A model generated the notes under the pieces. That model was not told the origin of the DNA and did no database searches. It was given only the letters and a program-made list of their open reading frames with translations. 64,000 nt of DNA from Kordiimonas sp. SCSIO 12603. GTDB taxonomy: Bacteria > Pseudomonadota > Alphaproteobacteria > Sphingomonadales > Kordiimonadaceae. Where the stretch lies: assembly GCF_024398035.1 (NCBI RefSeq), contig NZ_CP073748.1, positions 611,501-675,500 of the forward strand, in the 5' to 3' direction. Within the stretch, counting starts at the first letter, position 1. Each line of letters starts with the position of its first letter. Both the position numbers and the translations under genes were made by a program. This document shows, one piece after another, positions 1-9,369 of this stretch.

Positions 1-348
1 CGTGGAAAGATCGGATGTTTCTCTGGCTTCAAGTTGTGTAAGCGTATCTTCAACCGCCTGAAGAGATAGGGTTATTTCTTTTTGTTTTTCTTCCAGAACA
101 GTTTTTTGCATACGGAGCAAATCAGTGGCTGGAATTTCTTTCGAACGCAGCAGATCAGCGATTTGTTCAAGCGAAAAACCAGTTTGCTTTAACAGCTGAA
201 TTTGTTGCAGTCTCAAAATATCTCTGTAACGGTACACTCGCTGTCCAGACTCGGATCGTTGAGGTGCTAAAAGCCCTTTATCTTCATAATGTCTGAGTGC
301 CCTGACTGTTACGCCAGATTGTTTTGCCACATCTCCAATGGAAACCAT
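1..348 (-). CDS. MerR-family transcriptional regulator (C-terminus off window)
   Basis: The first 116 codons are present and the gene runs off the left edge. The start is the ATG at 346-348. The N-terminus begins MVSIGDVAKQSGVTVRALRHY, followed by a GLLAP.R...GQRVYRYRDI stretch. This is the winged helix-turn-helix of the MerR family (residues about 3-70). A glutamate- and glutamine-rich helix follows (about 75-116), as expected for the dimerisation coiled coil. MerR proteins bind spacer-distorted promoters and activate on ligand binding. The effector domain lies beyond the window, so no ligand can be proposed. The next gene on the same strand ends 68 bp upstream. Confidence 0.9.
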   Translation of the reverse strand, partial: MVSIGDVAKQSGVTVRALRHYEDKGLLAPQRSESGQRVYRYRDILRLQQIQLLKQTGFSLEQIADLLRSKEIPATDLLRMQKTVLEEKQKEITLSLQAVEDTLTQLEARETSDLST

Positions 349-415
349 AGATCATCCTTTCTTTCCACTGTTCTGGTGGTTAATTGCTGACGCTGCGTGA
401 GGGGCAAGAGGTTTT

Positions 416-1573
416 TTATGCCCAACCAATTTTTTTATATTGGTTACATAAAGTGTGATCTTTGCGGAAACTGTTTGGCCTTCTGGTTCTAAAAGTTTTC
501 CAGCCAGAATTAAATTCGGGAAAATGTCTGTATTCGACAAGGTTACTTAGATTGACATCATTCTTCATGCCGGGAATTCTGTGTATATGCCATAGATGAG
601 CATCCTTACACATGGAAGGTTTTAGCGCCCACTTTTTTGTCGGGAGTTTATGAATTTGTGAATAAAAATAATTGGAGTAATGTCGATTTTCTTCGGGGAT
701 TGAGAAATCTGTACCGCCTTCTTTTATTGTCCATACACCTGTAAACTCTAGATACTTCTGAGAAGTTTGATCGAGTAAATCCGGTATAGCTATATTGTCT
801 TCACATACTATCAATTCATCAACATCTGCGTTGATAACAGTGTTCGCTTTTTCCAAATAACGCCAGCGTGCGTGTTGTAATGCATTGATTTGACAAAAGG
901 CTAATCGGCCAGTCCAATTATCTGCCAACCTCGGTCCGTAGGGAAAAAACCAATCAATAACTCTTACTGTCTGCAGGCCTTTAATATCAGACAAAATGCT
1001 TAGTATATCTTCGCCGGAATAATTGGGGGCGTTATTGTTGTATAATATCAGGGCATTAACCTTGTGCGATTTTACATAAAACTCTACCCAGTTCTTGATC
1101 CATTGTAGGTTATCAAATTTTATCATGGTTAGGAGTACGTTTTTGTTTTTAAACGCATCATGTTCATTGGCATTCGGTTTAATCAGAAATTTGGAACCAG
1201 ACTTTAACTGGAAGATATAGGCATCTTGTTTGTTGATTGGTTTGAAAGAAATCAGGCTGCATTTTTTTTGGTGAGTCTGTTTTTCGAATTGAATTATTTG
1301 TCTTGTTGATGGGCAAATTAGTGAGGTTTCCGTAATTTCATTTTCCAGATTCATGAAATTGGGACCATGGAGAAGAATTTGGTCTTGTCTTGTATAATAC
1401 CCATCATAAAACAGGGTATGAGAATCAAAGTTCTTTTTGAAGTTCCCATCTACGTAGGATTCGGGAATGGGTGCATGCCGCAGTGGTTCGGATATGCCGT
1501 CAAGCATACATGATTGCAACGATGAAGCACCTATGTGCTGAAAATCTCGGCGCCTACGAATAAAGTTGAGCAT
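416..1573 (-). CDS. Glycosyltransferase, family 92 / GT2-like
   Basis: A cytoplasmic protein of about 385 residues with no signal peptide. The central part reads LLTMIKFDNLQWIKNWVEFY, then LILYNNNA, then NADVDELIV. This is the arrangement of GT92/DUF23-type glycosyltransferases: a conserved entry strand, a 'YDNNS'-like loop, and a DxD-type metal and nucleotide-sugar site. The conserved HxIHR region near the C-terminus (LWHIHRIPGMK) also fits. The acceptor and sugar are unknown, and no other glycan genes flank it. I chose the ATG at 1571-1573. A TTG four codons upstream is possible but has no better ribosome site. A 217-bp gap separates it from divergent argG. Confidence 0.7.
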   Translation of the reverse strand: MLNFIRRRRDFQHIGASSLQSCMLDGISEPLRHAPIPESYVDGNFKKNFDSHTLFYDGYYTRQDQILLHGPNFMNLENEITETSLICPSTRQIIQFEKQTHQKKCSLISFKPINKQDAYIFQLKSGSKFLIKPNANEHDAFKNKNVLLTMIKFDNLQWIKNWVEFYVKSHKVNALILYNNNAPNYSGEDILSILSDIKGLQTVRVIDWFFPYGPRLADNWTGRLAFCQINALQHARWRYLEKANTVINADVDELIVCEDNIAIPDLLDQTSQKYLEFTGVWTIKEGGTDFSIPEENRHYSNYFYSQIHKLPTKKWALKPSMCKDAHLWHIHRIPGMKNDVNLSNLVEYRHFPEFNSGWKTFRTRRPNSFRKDHTLCNQYKKIGWA

Positions 1574-1728
1574 TTTCTTATACAAAATAATTGCTTAGAT
1601 GATGAAAAGTTAGGGTGAGTGGAATTTTTTCGCAATTAGTATTTCATGTAACATAAAGCGGAAGATGCTCATTTTGAACAGAAGTGATAAAAAACTAAAG
1701 CTAATTGAAACTTTATAAAAGCTCTTGT

Positions 1729-1756
1729 TTGACGCGAGCGATCCTGTGCCTATACT
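1729..1756 (+). promoter_or_regulatory. Sigma-70-type promoter of argG
   Basis: A TTGACG -35 box (1729-1734) is separated by 16 bp from a TATACT -10 box (1751-1756). It lies about 45 bp upstream of the argG start codon, so the leader is short. GGAG at 1791-1794 is the ribosome-binding site. No ARG-box-like palindrome is obvious. Confidence 0.7.
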
Positions 1757-1802
1757 CCGCGCATTCATTGACATTATGTCATCATTTCTTGGAGTTAATT
1801 AA

Positions 1803-3035
1803 ATGTCGGAGCAAATCAAAAAAGTTGTGCTCGCCTACTCAGGCGGTTTGGACACAAGCATCATCCTTAAATGGCTACAGGTAACATACGGCTGTGAAGT
1901 TGTTACGTTTACCGCTGATTTAGGCCAGGGTGAAGAGCTTGAGCCTGCACGACGAAAAGCGGAAATGCTCGGCATCAAAGATATCTTCATTGAAGACCTG
2001 CGCGAAGAATTTGTGCGCGATTATGTATTCCCGATGTTTCGTGCGAACACGGTTTATGAAGGTCAGTATCTTCTTGGTACATCAATTGCTCGCCCGCTTA
2101 TTTCAAAGCGGCAGATTGAAATTGCCAAAGAAGTTGGTGCGGATGCAGTTTGCCACGGCGCTACAGGCAAAGGAAACGATCAGGTTCGGTTCGAGCTTGG
2201 CTATTACGCGCTTAATCCAAACATCAAGGTGATTGCGCCTTGGCGTGAGTGGGAGCTAAACAGCCGTACAGCACTTATTGATTTTGCTGAAAAGCACCAA
2301 ATCCCAGTGCCAAAAGATAAGCGCGGAGAAAGTCCGTTCAGTGTGGATGCAAACCTTCTGCATACGTCATCTGAAGGTAAGGCGCTTGAAGACCCATGGA
2401 CGGCTGCAGAAGAGTATGTCTACGCCCGTACAGATAATCCGGTAACAGCGCCGGATGAACCAGAGTATATCGAAGTGGAGTTTGAAAAAGGTGATCCGGT
2501 TGCCATTAATGGTGTGGCGCTTTCACCGGCTGAACTTCTAACCAAGTTAAATGAGCTTGGCAAAAAACACGGTATTGGTCGTCTTGATCTGCTTGAGAAC
2601 CGTTTTGTGGGTATGAAATCTCGCGGTATCTACGAAACACCGGGTGGTACAATTCTGCTTGCTGCGCACCGCGGTATTGAACAGATAACGCTTGATAGCG
2701 GCGCGATGCATCTGAAGGATGAGATCATGCCTAAATATGCAAAGCTTCTCTATAACGGCTTCTGGTTCTCACCAGAGCGGGAGATGATGCAGGCGCTTAT
2801 TGATAAATCTCAGGAATTTGTCGCGGGTACTGTGCGCCTTATGCTCTTCAAGGGCGGAGTGCATGTGGTTGGCCGTAAGAGCCCATACAGCCTTTATTCA
2901 ATGGAACACGTAACCTTTGAGGAAGACAGCGTGTACGATCAGCGCGATGCGGAAGGCTTTATCAAGTTGAACGCCCTTCGTCTCCAGCTTCTCAAGCAGC
3001 GTGGTAACATTCAGGAACCACCAAGCTACGATTGA
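1803..3035 (+). CDS. argG: Argininosuccinate synthase
   Basis: ArgG joins citrulline and aspartate, with ATP cleaved to AMP and pyrophosphate, in the penultimate step of arginine synthesis in the cytosol. The 410-residue length is normal. The PP-loop ATP-binding motif is near the N-terminus ([16 protein letters not shown], residues 10-25), and family motifs [13 protein letters not shown] and GRKSPYSLY are present. It is preceded by a good promoter and ribosome site. The AEC transporter starts 48 bp downstream on the same strand and may be cotranscribed. Confidence 0.97.
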   Translation: MSEQIKKVVLAYSGGLDTSIILKWLQVTYGCEVVTFTADLGQGEELEPARRKAEMLGIKDIFIEDLREEFVRDYVFPMFRANTVYEGQYLLGTSIARPLISKRQIEIAKEVGADAVCHGATGKGNDQVRFELGYYALNPNIKVIAPWREWELNSRTALIDFAEKHQIPVPKDKRGESPFSVDANLLHTSSEGKALEDPWTAAEEYVYARTDNPVTAPDEPEYIEVEFEKGDPVAINGVALSPAELLTKLNELGKKHGIGRLDLLENRFVGMKSRGIYETPGGTILLAAHRGIEQITLDSGAMHLKDEIMPKYAKLLYNGFWFSPEREMMQALIDKSQEFVAGTVRLMLFKGGVHVVGRKSPYSLYSMEHVTFEEDSVYDQRDAEGFIKLNALRLQLLKQRGNIQEPPSYD

Positions 3036-3083
3036 AAGTCCCAACGCTAGGACTAGCTAACAAGCTGAAAGGGGAAAGCGCAC

Positions 3084-4034
3084 GTGCTTGAAATCATCAC
3101 CATTGTCGCACCAGTATTTTTACTTATGGTGCTTGGCTATGGTTTTGGGCGCACCAAGCTTTTCCCTGAAGGATCTTCCACAGTATTAATCGCTTACGTG
3201 TGGAACATTGCGATTCCGGCGCTTCTGTTCAGTGCTATTGCGCCGCGCGAGTTGCCGGGGCTTGAACAGATTACCTATATCGGCAGCTATTATCTTTCGG
3301 TTTATGCCATCTATATAGCTGCCGTATATCTCTCGCGCTGGATGTTTAAACTAACACTCGCCGAGCAAGGTGTTTTTGCCTTCGCAACGGTGTTTGGGAA
3401 TGTGGGCTTTATTGGAATTCCGATTGTGGAAGGCGCCTACGGTGAAGAAGGCTTACGCTTTCTCCTGATGCTGATGAGCTTCCACAGCTTCACCCTTATT
3501 CCAGTGACAACCATCCTTGTGGAACGTGCGAAGAATGTGGCTGGGGGCGCTGGTATGATGCAGCGTACGTTTGCTAGTATCCGCCAAAACCCCATTATTT
3601 TATCGCTCTTTTTCAGTCTGCTATGGTCAGCTTTTGGGTTGCCGTTTCCTTATTGGCTTGAGCGTTTGTTTGAGCTTCCCGCCCAGTCAGCGGCGCCTGT
3701 TGGGTTGTTTGCGGGTGGGCTTGCGCTTTCCCGGGTGAAGATTGCGGGGGACATGCTCCATTCGGTAGCAGCTGTGGTGTTCAAACTGGTTATGCTGCCG
3801 CTCGCGGTGTTCTCCATCACCAATTTTATCCTTGAGATGCCTAACATCATGGTGGCGGTGGCGACTATTATGGCGGCGATGCCTACGGGTATGATTGTCT
3901 ATAGTTTTGGTGCGCAGCAGCAGGTGGGAGCCCGGCGCGCCGCGACAGCTGTTCTGATCTCAACCGCTTGTTCTTTCCTTACCATTTTCCTTATCCTTGC
4001 TTTCCTGAGGGAACAGGGAATGGTGCCAGTTTGA
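3084..4034 (+). CDS. AEC family transporter (auxin-efflux-carrier type)
   Basis: An integral membrane protein of 316 residues with about ten hydrophobic segments in two blocks around a hydrophilic centre (residues about 150-165), the layout of the AEC (PF03547) family. The N-terminus (VAPVFLLMVLGYGFGR) and the GNVGFIGIPIV motif near residue 112 are typical. Bacterial members move small organic acids such as malate or malonate, but the substrate cannot be read from sequence. The start is GTG at 3084, preceded by a strong GAAAGGGGAAAG ribosome site. Its stop overlaps the next start (TGATG). Confidence 0.85.
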   Translation: MLEIITIVAPVFLLMVLGYGFGRTKLFPEGSSTVLIAYVWNIAIPALLFSAIAPRELPGLEQITYIGSYYLSVYAIYIAAVYLSRWMFKLTLAEQGVFAFATVFGNVGFIGIPIVEGAYGEEGLRFLLMLMSFHSFTLIPVTTILVERAKNVAGGAGMMQRTFASIRQNPIILSLFFSLLWSAFGLPFPYWLERLFELPAQSAAPVGLFAGGLALSRVKIAGDMLHSVAAVVFKLVMLPLAVFSITNFILEMPNIMVAVATIMAAMPTGMIVYSFGAQQQVGARRAATAVLISTACSFLTIFLILAFLREQGMVPV

Positions 4035-4578
4035 TGAAAATGGATGGGTATAATAAGCTGATTAAAGCGCTGGGCAAGCATGCCGCTGTGGGCATTAGCG
4101 GGTTGGATGGTGCTGGAAAAACCACTTTTGCAAAAGAGTTGCTCGAAAGCCTCAAAGCAGAGGGGCTTAATCCCGTACTTCTTCATATCGATGACTTTAA
4201 TAATCACGTAGTTCAGAAACGAATTTATGATGCTTACATGAGAGGTGTTTTACAGAGAAGCACTTCGAAATTTACTACCGAGAAAGCATTAAATATGAGA
4301 TAGCCGCTAAAGCGATAGCAGAAGCGAAAAGCAAGGGGCTTGTAATTGTAGAAGGTATTTTTCTCTTTAAACCTCAGCTAAACCATTTGTTTGACCTGCG
4401 GTTTGAGATTGATACTTCACCCACCACCGCGCGAACGCGTTTTGTAAAGCGCAAAGAGGAAGTAGGCGATCCGCGCCCTGTGGAAGTGTTTGATGATATC
4501 TGGTTGCCAGCTTTCCAGCGCTACCGCGAGGAACACAGTAGCGGCGTTGAGGTCGACATCACCATCAAGAATGGCTGA
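4034..4578 (+). pseudogene. Uridine-kinase-like P-loop kinase, frameshifted
   Basis: The gene starts at ATG 4034, overlapping the AEC stop. Frame 1 gives a P-loop (GISGLDGAGKTTFAKELL) and a LLHIDDF strand, then stops near 4303. A second frame, displaced by one base, continues without interruption as FTEKHFEIYYRES, then GLVIVEGIFLF (the usual Walker-B-like region of uridine kinase relatives), to the TGA at 4578. Restoring one T in the run at 4248-4251 fuses the halves into one plausible kinase of about 180 residues. The break is either a real one-base deletion or a homopolymer sequencing error. It would phosphorylate a nucleoside or similar small substrate if intact. Confidence 0.75.
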
Positions 4579-4583
4579 AGTTG

Positions 4584-5105
4584 TTATTCAGTAGTAGCGG
4601 TTACCTGAACTTCCATGCCTTTACGGTCTGTCTGTAGCCAGTATTCCACAATTTTCCCGCCTTCAATTCGGTATACGGTGCTTGTTACTTCAGTAAGAGG
4701 CTTGCCGGTCACGGCTTCACCTGCATGGGCTTCTTTGTGAAAGCCGTCCTGCCGCCAGCGAACATAAACCCGGTCTTCATCTGCAATAATATCTTCGATA
4801 GTGACGGTGAAGTCTCCAAACGCCTGCTGAAACTCTTCAATATGTTCCCAGTACTGTGCCGGTGTGCGTTCCACTGTTGCGCCGCCTTCAGCCCAAACCT
4901 GATGGGCGAGTACCTTTGGAGCCATATAGTGGTGGACAGTTTCCAGCTTTTTACCTGACCTGATATTGAGAACAAAATCCCGAACAATTTCTTTTGGAGA
5001 CGGCATCATACAAATTCCTGTATCTGACGAAAAGGCAGGTGTTGAATAGGGTAAAATTACCAAAGGGATAAATAGGTATAAACGCAAAAAGGTGTGTTTC
5101 ATCAT
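4584..5105 (-). CDS. Secreted SnoaL-like / NTF2-fold protein
   Basis: A 173-residue protein. Residues 1-27 are a signal peptide (MMKHTFLRLYLFIPLVILP, cleavage near AFSSD). The rest has the SnoaL-like ester-cyclase pattern: IVRDFVLNIRSGK, then HHYMAPKVLAHQ, FGDFTVTIEDIIADEDRV, VRWRQDG and GGKIVEYW. SnoaL-like proteins form a cone-shaped alpha+beta barrel binding small hydrophobic ligands, and many are enzymes of unknown substrate. It converges on the kinase remnant with 5 bp between them, and appears to stand alone. Confidence 0.7.
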   Translation of the reverse strand: MMKHTFLRLYLFIPLVILPYSTPAFSSDTGICMMPSPKEIVRDFVLNIRSGKKLETVHHYMAPKVLAHQVWAEGGATVERTPAQYWEHIEEFQQAFGDFTVTIEDIIADEDRVYVRWRQDGFHKEAHAGEAVTGKPLTEVTSTVYRIEGGKIVEYWLQTDRKGMEVQVTATTE

Positions 5106-5184
5106 AAGTCTTTACCACTCGTATGATTAACACGCCGACAGCATTTATTTGGGAAGTGTGGTTTGATCTTCAACCACCAAGTAG

Positions 5185-5213
5185 GAAAAAAGGCGAGAGC
5201 TTGAGCTCCCGCC
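5185..5213 (-). terminator. Rho-independent terminator of the M28 peptidase gene
   Basis: On the minus strand a 9-bp stem (GGCGGGAGC / GCTCTCGCC, one mismatch) with a TCAA loop is followed by a run of seven T. It lies 11 bp past the peptidase stop codon. Confidence 0.85.
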
Positions 5214-5223
5214 TTGAGATTCT

Positions 5224-6864
5224 TTATTTGCCTTTACGCTGAGCATCTCGTTTGGCTTTAAACTCACTGCCTTCAGACCATTTCGGCCAATCACGTGAAT
5301 TCAGGATCAGGCGACCTGTTAGCTCATAAAGCTTCAGGTCTTCCACGGCGCCAGACAGGTCCCAGTCATCGCTATATTCATCGCCCGGTTTATGGTAGCC
5401 AACACGGAGATATTCCTTGCGGATTTCAGCCACATACTCTTTGCCTTTTTCTTTATGGTCATTGCCCGAGTTCGGGTAGAGCATCGGCACGCCTTCTTTA
5501 GAAAGCTCAAAATGGTCAGAGCGGTAGAAGCCACCTTTTTCAGGGTACGCATCAGGTGCTAAAACGCGGCCCTGTGTTTCAGCAATTTGGCGCAGATAGT
5601 TATCAAGCTCACTATTACCGTACCCCGTTACTGTTACGTCATTGGTTGGTCCAAAATTATTAAGGCCATCCATGTTGATACCACCAACGGTGTCTGCGAG
5701 CGGCACGAGCGGATTGGCAGCATAATAAGCGGAACCAAGAAGACCTTGTTCCTCCGCGGTTACAGCAATGAACATTACTGAGCGCTCAGGTTGTTCGCCG
5801 CTAGCGAAAGCGCGCGCGAGTTCAATGAGACCACCTGTGCCTGTGGCGTTATCAAGAGCGCCATTATAAATGCCGTCGCCCTCAATGGATGGATCAGTAC
5901 CAATATGATCCCAGTGAGCCATATAGATGAAATATTCATCTGGATATTTAGAACCTTTAACAACACCGGCGATGTTCTGGGAATTTACATTCCCCACCTT
6001 GCTTTCGAAGCTTGTAGCGGCTTTCAAATTCATTGGGACAGCTTTGAAGCCCGGTGTTTCAGCAGCCTTCTGAAGGGCAGCACGATCAAGCCCTGCAAGT
6101 TTGAACAGGCGGTCGGCAGCACCCGTCGTGATCCAGCTTTCTGCCTGGCTAAGGCTCGCGCCACCATCAGGGCGGATGGTATCAAACTGAGGGCCTGTCC
6201 AGCTGGCATCAACAGTGTTCCACGGGTAAGCCGCAGGCTTGGTTTCGTGGATCATGATAGCGCCTGCCGCACCTTGGCGGGCGGCTTCATCAAACTTATA
6301 GTCCCAGCGGCCATAATAGGTCATGGCGTTACCATTAAAGAGCGCATCATTCTGAGTTGCAAAGCCCGGGTCGTTGATCATCATCACAACGGTTTTGTCC
6401 GTTACATCAATACCTTCATAATCATTCCAACCGCGCTCGGGTGCATTGATGCCGTAGCCTACAAATACCAATTCACTGTCTGCAAGTGAGGTTTCTGTTT
6501 GTGCGCGGCGGGTCCACACAACCATATCATTCCGGTAGGCGAAGGCTTCTGTGCCGTTTTCACCGCTGATGGTAAGGATTGGCGCACCTAGCGTTTCAAC
6601 GGAAATAAGGGGTACATCTTGTGTGTATTTGCCGCCGTTCGCGGGCGAAAGGCCCGCTTCTTTGAATTCTTTGGTGAGGTAAGCAACCGTTAGCTCTTCG
6701 CCCTTGGTTGCTGGAGCACGGCCGCCAAATTCATCGGATGCCAGCGTCTTGATGTGGCTCGCTAGGGCAGTTTCGTTGATTTCATATGGTGCTGGTGTTT
6801 CAGCGGTGTCGCCGCAAGCTGCGAGTACAGCAAAGGCTGCAACTGATACAAATAATTTTTTCAT
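5224..6864 (-). CDS. M28-family metallopeptidase lipoprotein
   Basis: A 546-residue zinc aminopeptidase-type enzyme, probably anchored to a membrane facing the periplasm. The N-terminus MKKLFVSVAAFAVLAACGD is a lipoprotein signal with lipobox LAAC (Cys17). A protease-associated insert (residues about 130-260) precedes the catalytic domain. Metal and catalytic motifs are visible: AHWDHIG, GALDNATGTGG, AVTAEEQGLLGS and SDHFELSKEGVPM, matching the His/Asp/Glu-Glu/His order of M28 enzymes. It probably trims peptides for nutrient uptake. The gene has its own terminator, and marC lies upstream in the same direction. Confidence 0.9.
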   Translation of the reverse strand: MKKLFVSVAAFAVLAACGDTAETPAPYEINETALASHIKTLASDEFGGRAPATKGEELTVAYLTKEFKEAGLSPANGGKYTQDVPLISVETLGAPILTISGENGTEAFAYRNDMVVWTRRAQTETSLADSELVFVGYGINAPERGWNDYEGIDVTDKTVVMMINDPGFATQNDALFNGNAMTYYGRWDYKFDEAARQGAAGAIMIHETKPAAYPWNTVDASWTGPQFDTIRPDGGASLSQAESWITTGAADRLFKLAGLDRAALQKAAETPGFKAVPMNLKAATSFESKVGNVNSQNIAGVVKGSKYPDEYFIYMAHWDHIGTDPSIEGDGIYNGALDNATGTGGLIELARAFASGEQPERSVMFIAVTAEEQGLLGSAYYAANPLVPLADTVGGINMDGLNNFGPTNDVTVTGYGNSELDNYLRQIAETQGRVLAPDAYPEKGGFYRSDHFELSKEGVPMLYPNSGNDHKEKGKEYVAEIRKEYLRVGYHKPGDEYSDDWDLSGAVEDLKLYELTGRLILNSRDWPKWSEGSEFKAKRDAQRKGK

Positions 6865-6905
6865 CCCTGTTCCTCCCTGAAAGGATTTGGAGCAGGGTGG
6901 TTGAT

Positions 6906-6929
6906 AGCGGCGCTGGTGTCAACGCCGCT
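6906..6929 (-). terminator. Hairpin after marC, possible terminator without a T-tract
   Basis: A perfect 7-bp GC-rich inverted repeat (AGCGGCG / CGCCGCT, 10-nt loop) lies 15 bp past the marC stop. No run of T follows on the minus strand, so it may be a stabilising hairpin and not a true terminator. Confidence 0.35.
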
Positions 6930-6943
6930 GCCATGATTGTTAC

Positions 6944-7567
6944 TTAACCACCCAGGAAGGTGGCTTTAAGCCCATCCAGAATATACTGGAATGCTAGCGC
7001 CGCCAGAATAACGCCTAATAGACGGGTCAGAACGGCATTCACGGTTGGGCCAAGGAAATCCATAACCTTACCTGCCACAAGGAAGGTTAAAAGTGTAATC
7101 AGCATCACAAGGCCAAGAGCCGCAAGAACACCCGCTTGCCCCACATAATCACCATTATGATTAGCAATAAGGAGCATAATAGTGGCAATAGAGCCCGGTC
7201 CAGCTAACAGCGGTAGGCCGATAGGGAATACGGAAATATCTTCAAAGTGTTCGTCAATCCGTTCAGCGGCATCCTGTTTACGTTCGGTACGTTTTTCAAA
7301 AACCATCTCAATCGCGATGATGAAGAGCATTACACCACCCGCAACGCGGAGTGCATCCATTGAAATGCCAAGCGCGCCAAGAAAAGCTTCGCCTACAAGG
7401 GCAAAGAAAACCAGGATCAAGGTGCCAACGATTGAGCCCTTTATGGCCATGCTACGTTTATGTGATTTTGGCGTACCTTGGGTAAGCCCCGCAAAAACCG
7501 GGGCAATACCGATAGGGTCAATAATCACAAACAGGGCGATGAAGGCTGCTATAAACGCTTCATACAT
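6944..7567 (-). CDS. MarC family inner-membrane protein
   Basis: A 207-residue protein with six hydrophobic segments. It has the MarC/UPF0056 signatures FVIIDPIGIAPVF near residue 15 and FPIGLPLLAGPGSIATIML near residue 113. The family was once thought to be multidrug efflux proteins, but its function is not established. It is last in the run yggT - DUF167 - folD - marC. The gap to folD is 53 bp. Confidence 0.85.
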   Translation of the reverse strand: MYEAFIAAFIALFVIIDPIGIAPVFAGLTQGTPKSHKRSMAIKGSIVGTLILVFFALVGEAFLGALGISMDALRVAGGVMLFIIAIEMVFEKRTERKQDAAERIDEHFEDISVFPIGLPLLAGPGSIATIMLLIANHNGDYVGQAGVLAALGLVMLITLLTFLVAGKVMDFLGPTVNAVLTRLLGVILAALAFQYILDGLKATFLGG

Positions 7568-7620
7568 ATCATGTTTCCTTTAGGGTTAACTTTCGTTTGG
7601 CACCATACCGTTACGGTTGG

Positions 7621-8505
7621 CTAAATTTCAATGCCGTTTTGATAGCAAGTAGCGGTTACCGTATTCTTAAGAAGGCAGGCGATTGTCATCGGCCCAACAC
7701 CACCCGGTACAGGGGTGATAGCATGCGCGCGTTCTGCCGCGGATGCGAACTCAACATCTCCTACAACACGGGTTTTGCCTTCACCGCGCTCTGGCGCAGG
7801 GATACGGTTGATACCTACATCAATGACTGTGGCGCCTTCTTTGATCCAGTCGCCTTTTACCATTTCCGCTCGGCCAACAGCAGCTACCACAATATCCGCA
7901 GCCCGAACTTCATCTTCGAGATTTTTCGTACGGCTATGTGCGATAGTAACAGTGCAGCTTTCATTTAAAAGTAACTGTGCCATTGGCTTTCCAACAATGT
8001 TTGAGCGGCCAACAACGATGGCCTTTTTGCCGGAAAGATCACCAAGTGTGTCTTTCAGCATCAGGATGCAGCCAAGCGGTGTGCAAGGCACCATGCCTTT
8101 GCCGCCAGTTGCCAGAAGGCCTGAGTTTACAACATGGAAACCATCCACATCTTTTTCAGGTGAGATGGTTTCAATGATGGCAGCTTCATCCATGTGCTTT
8201 GGAAGGGGCAGCTGCACAAGAATACCGTTTACAGCAGGATCGGCGTTTAGTTCTTTTACTTTTGCCACCAGTTCTTCCTGACTGGTTTCTTCTGGCATTT
8301 CAAAGTGAAAGCTGTTCATCCCAACTGCAGCTGTTTGTTTCACTTTGTTTTTTACATAAATCTCGCTTGCAGGGTCATTCCCAACAATGACAACGGCTAG
8401 GCCAGGTTTAATGTTATGATTATCTTTGAGTTTGCTGACATCTTCAGCAACATTTGATCGCACTTTTGCGGAAAAGGCTTTTCCGTCTATCAGGTGGGCG
8501 GTCAT
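7621..8505 (-). CDS. folD: Bifunctional methylenetetrahydrofolate dehydrogenase / cyclohydrolase
   Basis: FolD interconverts 5,10-methylene-THF, 5,10-methenyl-THF and 10-formyl-THF with NADP, supplying one-carbon units for purines and formyl-Met. Its 294 residues are the usual length. The catalytic lysine region ([15 protein letters not shown]), the [11 protein letters not shown] segment and the Rossmann motif [17 protein letters not shown] are present, followed by DVGINRI and [11 protein letters not shown]. It is in an operon with DUF167 and yggT upstream (34-bp gap) and marC downstream. Confidence 0.97.
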   Translation of the reverse strand: MTAHLIDGKAFSAKVRSNVAEDVSKLKDNHNIKPGLAVVIVGNDPASEIYVKNKVKQTAAVGMNSFHFEMPEETSQEELVAKVKELNADPAVNGILVQLPLPKHMDEAAIIETISPEKDVDGFHVVNSGLLATGGKGMVPCTPLGCILMLKDTLGDLSGKKAIVVGRSNIVGKPMAQLLLNESCTVTIAHSRTKNLEDEVRAADIVVAAVGRAEMVKGDWIKEGATVIDVGINRIPAPERGEGKTRVVGDVEFASAAERAHAITPVPGGVGPMTIACLLKNTVTATCYQNGIEI

Positions 8506-8539
8506 GGGCGTTCAGCTCCGGGCATAAGAGTAGTGGTGT

Positions 8540-8863
8540 TTAAATTTTCAGGCCCAGCACCATAAGTTTTTCGGTGATTATATTTTTAAGGGCGTCACCG
8601 TCGCCTGTAATCAAAACCGTCTTTTGCCGGGCTTGGTCCCCCGCTATAAGGGTTATAGAGGTTTTGGGCAACCCGAGTTTTTTCGATAGCAGCTTCACGA
8701 GCGACGCATTGGCTTTCCCTTTTTCAGGGACAGCGGTTACAGATGCTTTGATATAGCACTTGCCGTCTGCATCATTTTCAAGGCGGATTAAGGCATCTTT
8801 TGATGCCTTAGGTGTAAGTTTGATATGAAGAACAACGCCTTCAGCTTTGAGCTGTAACGGCAC
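8540..8863 (-). CDS. DUF167 (YggU-type) protein
   Basis: A small 107-residue protein of the DUF167 family, marked by HIKLTPKASKDALIRL near the start, VTAVPEKGKANASLVKLLSKKLGLPKTSI in the middle and GDQARQKTVLITGD. The family is conserved in bacteria beside yggT, exactly as here (3-bp gap), but its biochemical role is unknown. Confidence 0.88.
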   Translation of the reverse strand: MPLQLKAEGVVLHIKLTPKASKDALIRLENDADGKCYIKASVTAVPEKGKANASLVKLLSKKLGLPKTSITLIAGDQARQKTVLITGDGDALKNIITEKLMVLGLKI

Positions 8864-8866
8864 AGG

Positions 8867-9157
8867 TTAATAGAACATTGGTGCGATTGAGGTGTTGATC
8901 AAAATCTGAACGAAACGGATACCTAAAAACAGTACAATAACTGATAGGTCCAGCCCGTTGAATGGCGGAACGTATCTTCGAATATGTCGAACAGCAGGCT
9001 CAATTAGTCGACCCAAGAAGCCATTAATTGTCTGTACCAGAGGTTGGTAGCTGTTAATAATGTTGAAGGCGACGAGCCAGCTTATGATCACATAGACCAG
9101 CAAGCATAATGCATATAGATCAAGCACTGTGTTAATCAGCCAGAAGATTGCTGTCAT
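8867..9157 (-). CDS. YggT family membrane protein
   Basis: A 96-residue protein with two long hydrophobic segments (residues about 5-28 and 70-92) and the family signature SYQPLVQTINGFLGRLIEPAVRHIRRYVPP between them. YggT proteins are linked to cell envelope or division functions in several bacteria, without a settled mechanism. It is the first gene of the yggT-DUF167-folD-marC run. The 212 bp upstream separate it from a divergent gene and show no clear promoter beyond AT-rich sequence. Confidence 0.88.
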   Translation of the reverse strand: MTAIFWLINTVLDLYALCLLVYVIISWLVAFNIINSYQPLVQTINGFLGRLIEPAVRHIRRYVPPFNGLDLSVIVLFLGIRFVQILINTSIAPMFY

Positions 9158-9369
9158 GATTTTTTATCCTTTACTGTCAATTGGCCTTAATTAGCACGGA
9201 CCTTGCAACTGATGTAGTGAATTTAATGCTCAAATGCAATCGAGCGGCAATTTTTGCCTTTAAAAGCGAGTCGTTTTCAATGGTTTGCAAATGAAGGGCG
9301 GTAAAGTTTGCCGACTAGGAATTTATTTCCGAGTTTTGAGCAGGTGTGTTGACTGAAAGAAACTAGTAG

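Noticed and set aside
416-540. A short ORF before the glycosyltransferase 3' end
   Set aside because: It overlaps the end of the glycosyltransferase in another frame and has no family features.
1930-2232. Alternative-frame ORF within argG, and similar antisense ORFs within the TonB receptors and M28 peptidase (for example 5791-6489)
   Set aside because: They lie wholly inside strongly coding genes, have no ribosome site and have shadow-like composition.
9290-9330. Sigma-54 promoter before the FlaEY-like gene
   Set aside because: A GGGC...TTGC pair exists, but the spacing is one base off the required GG-N10-GC.
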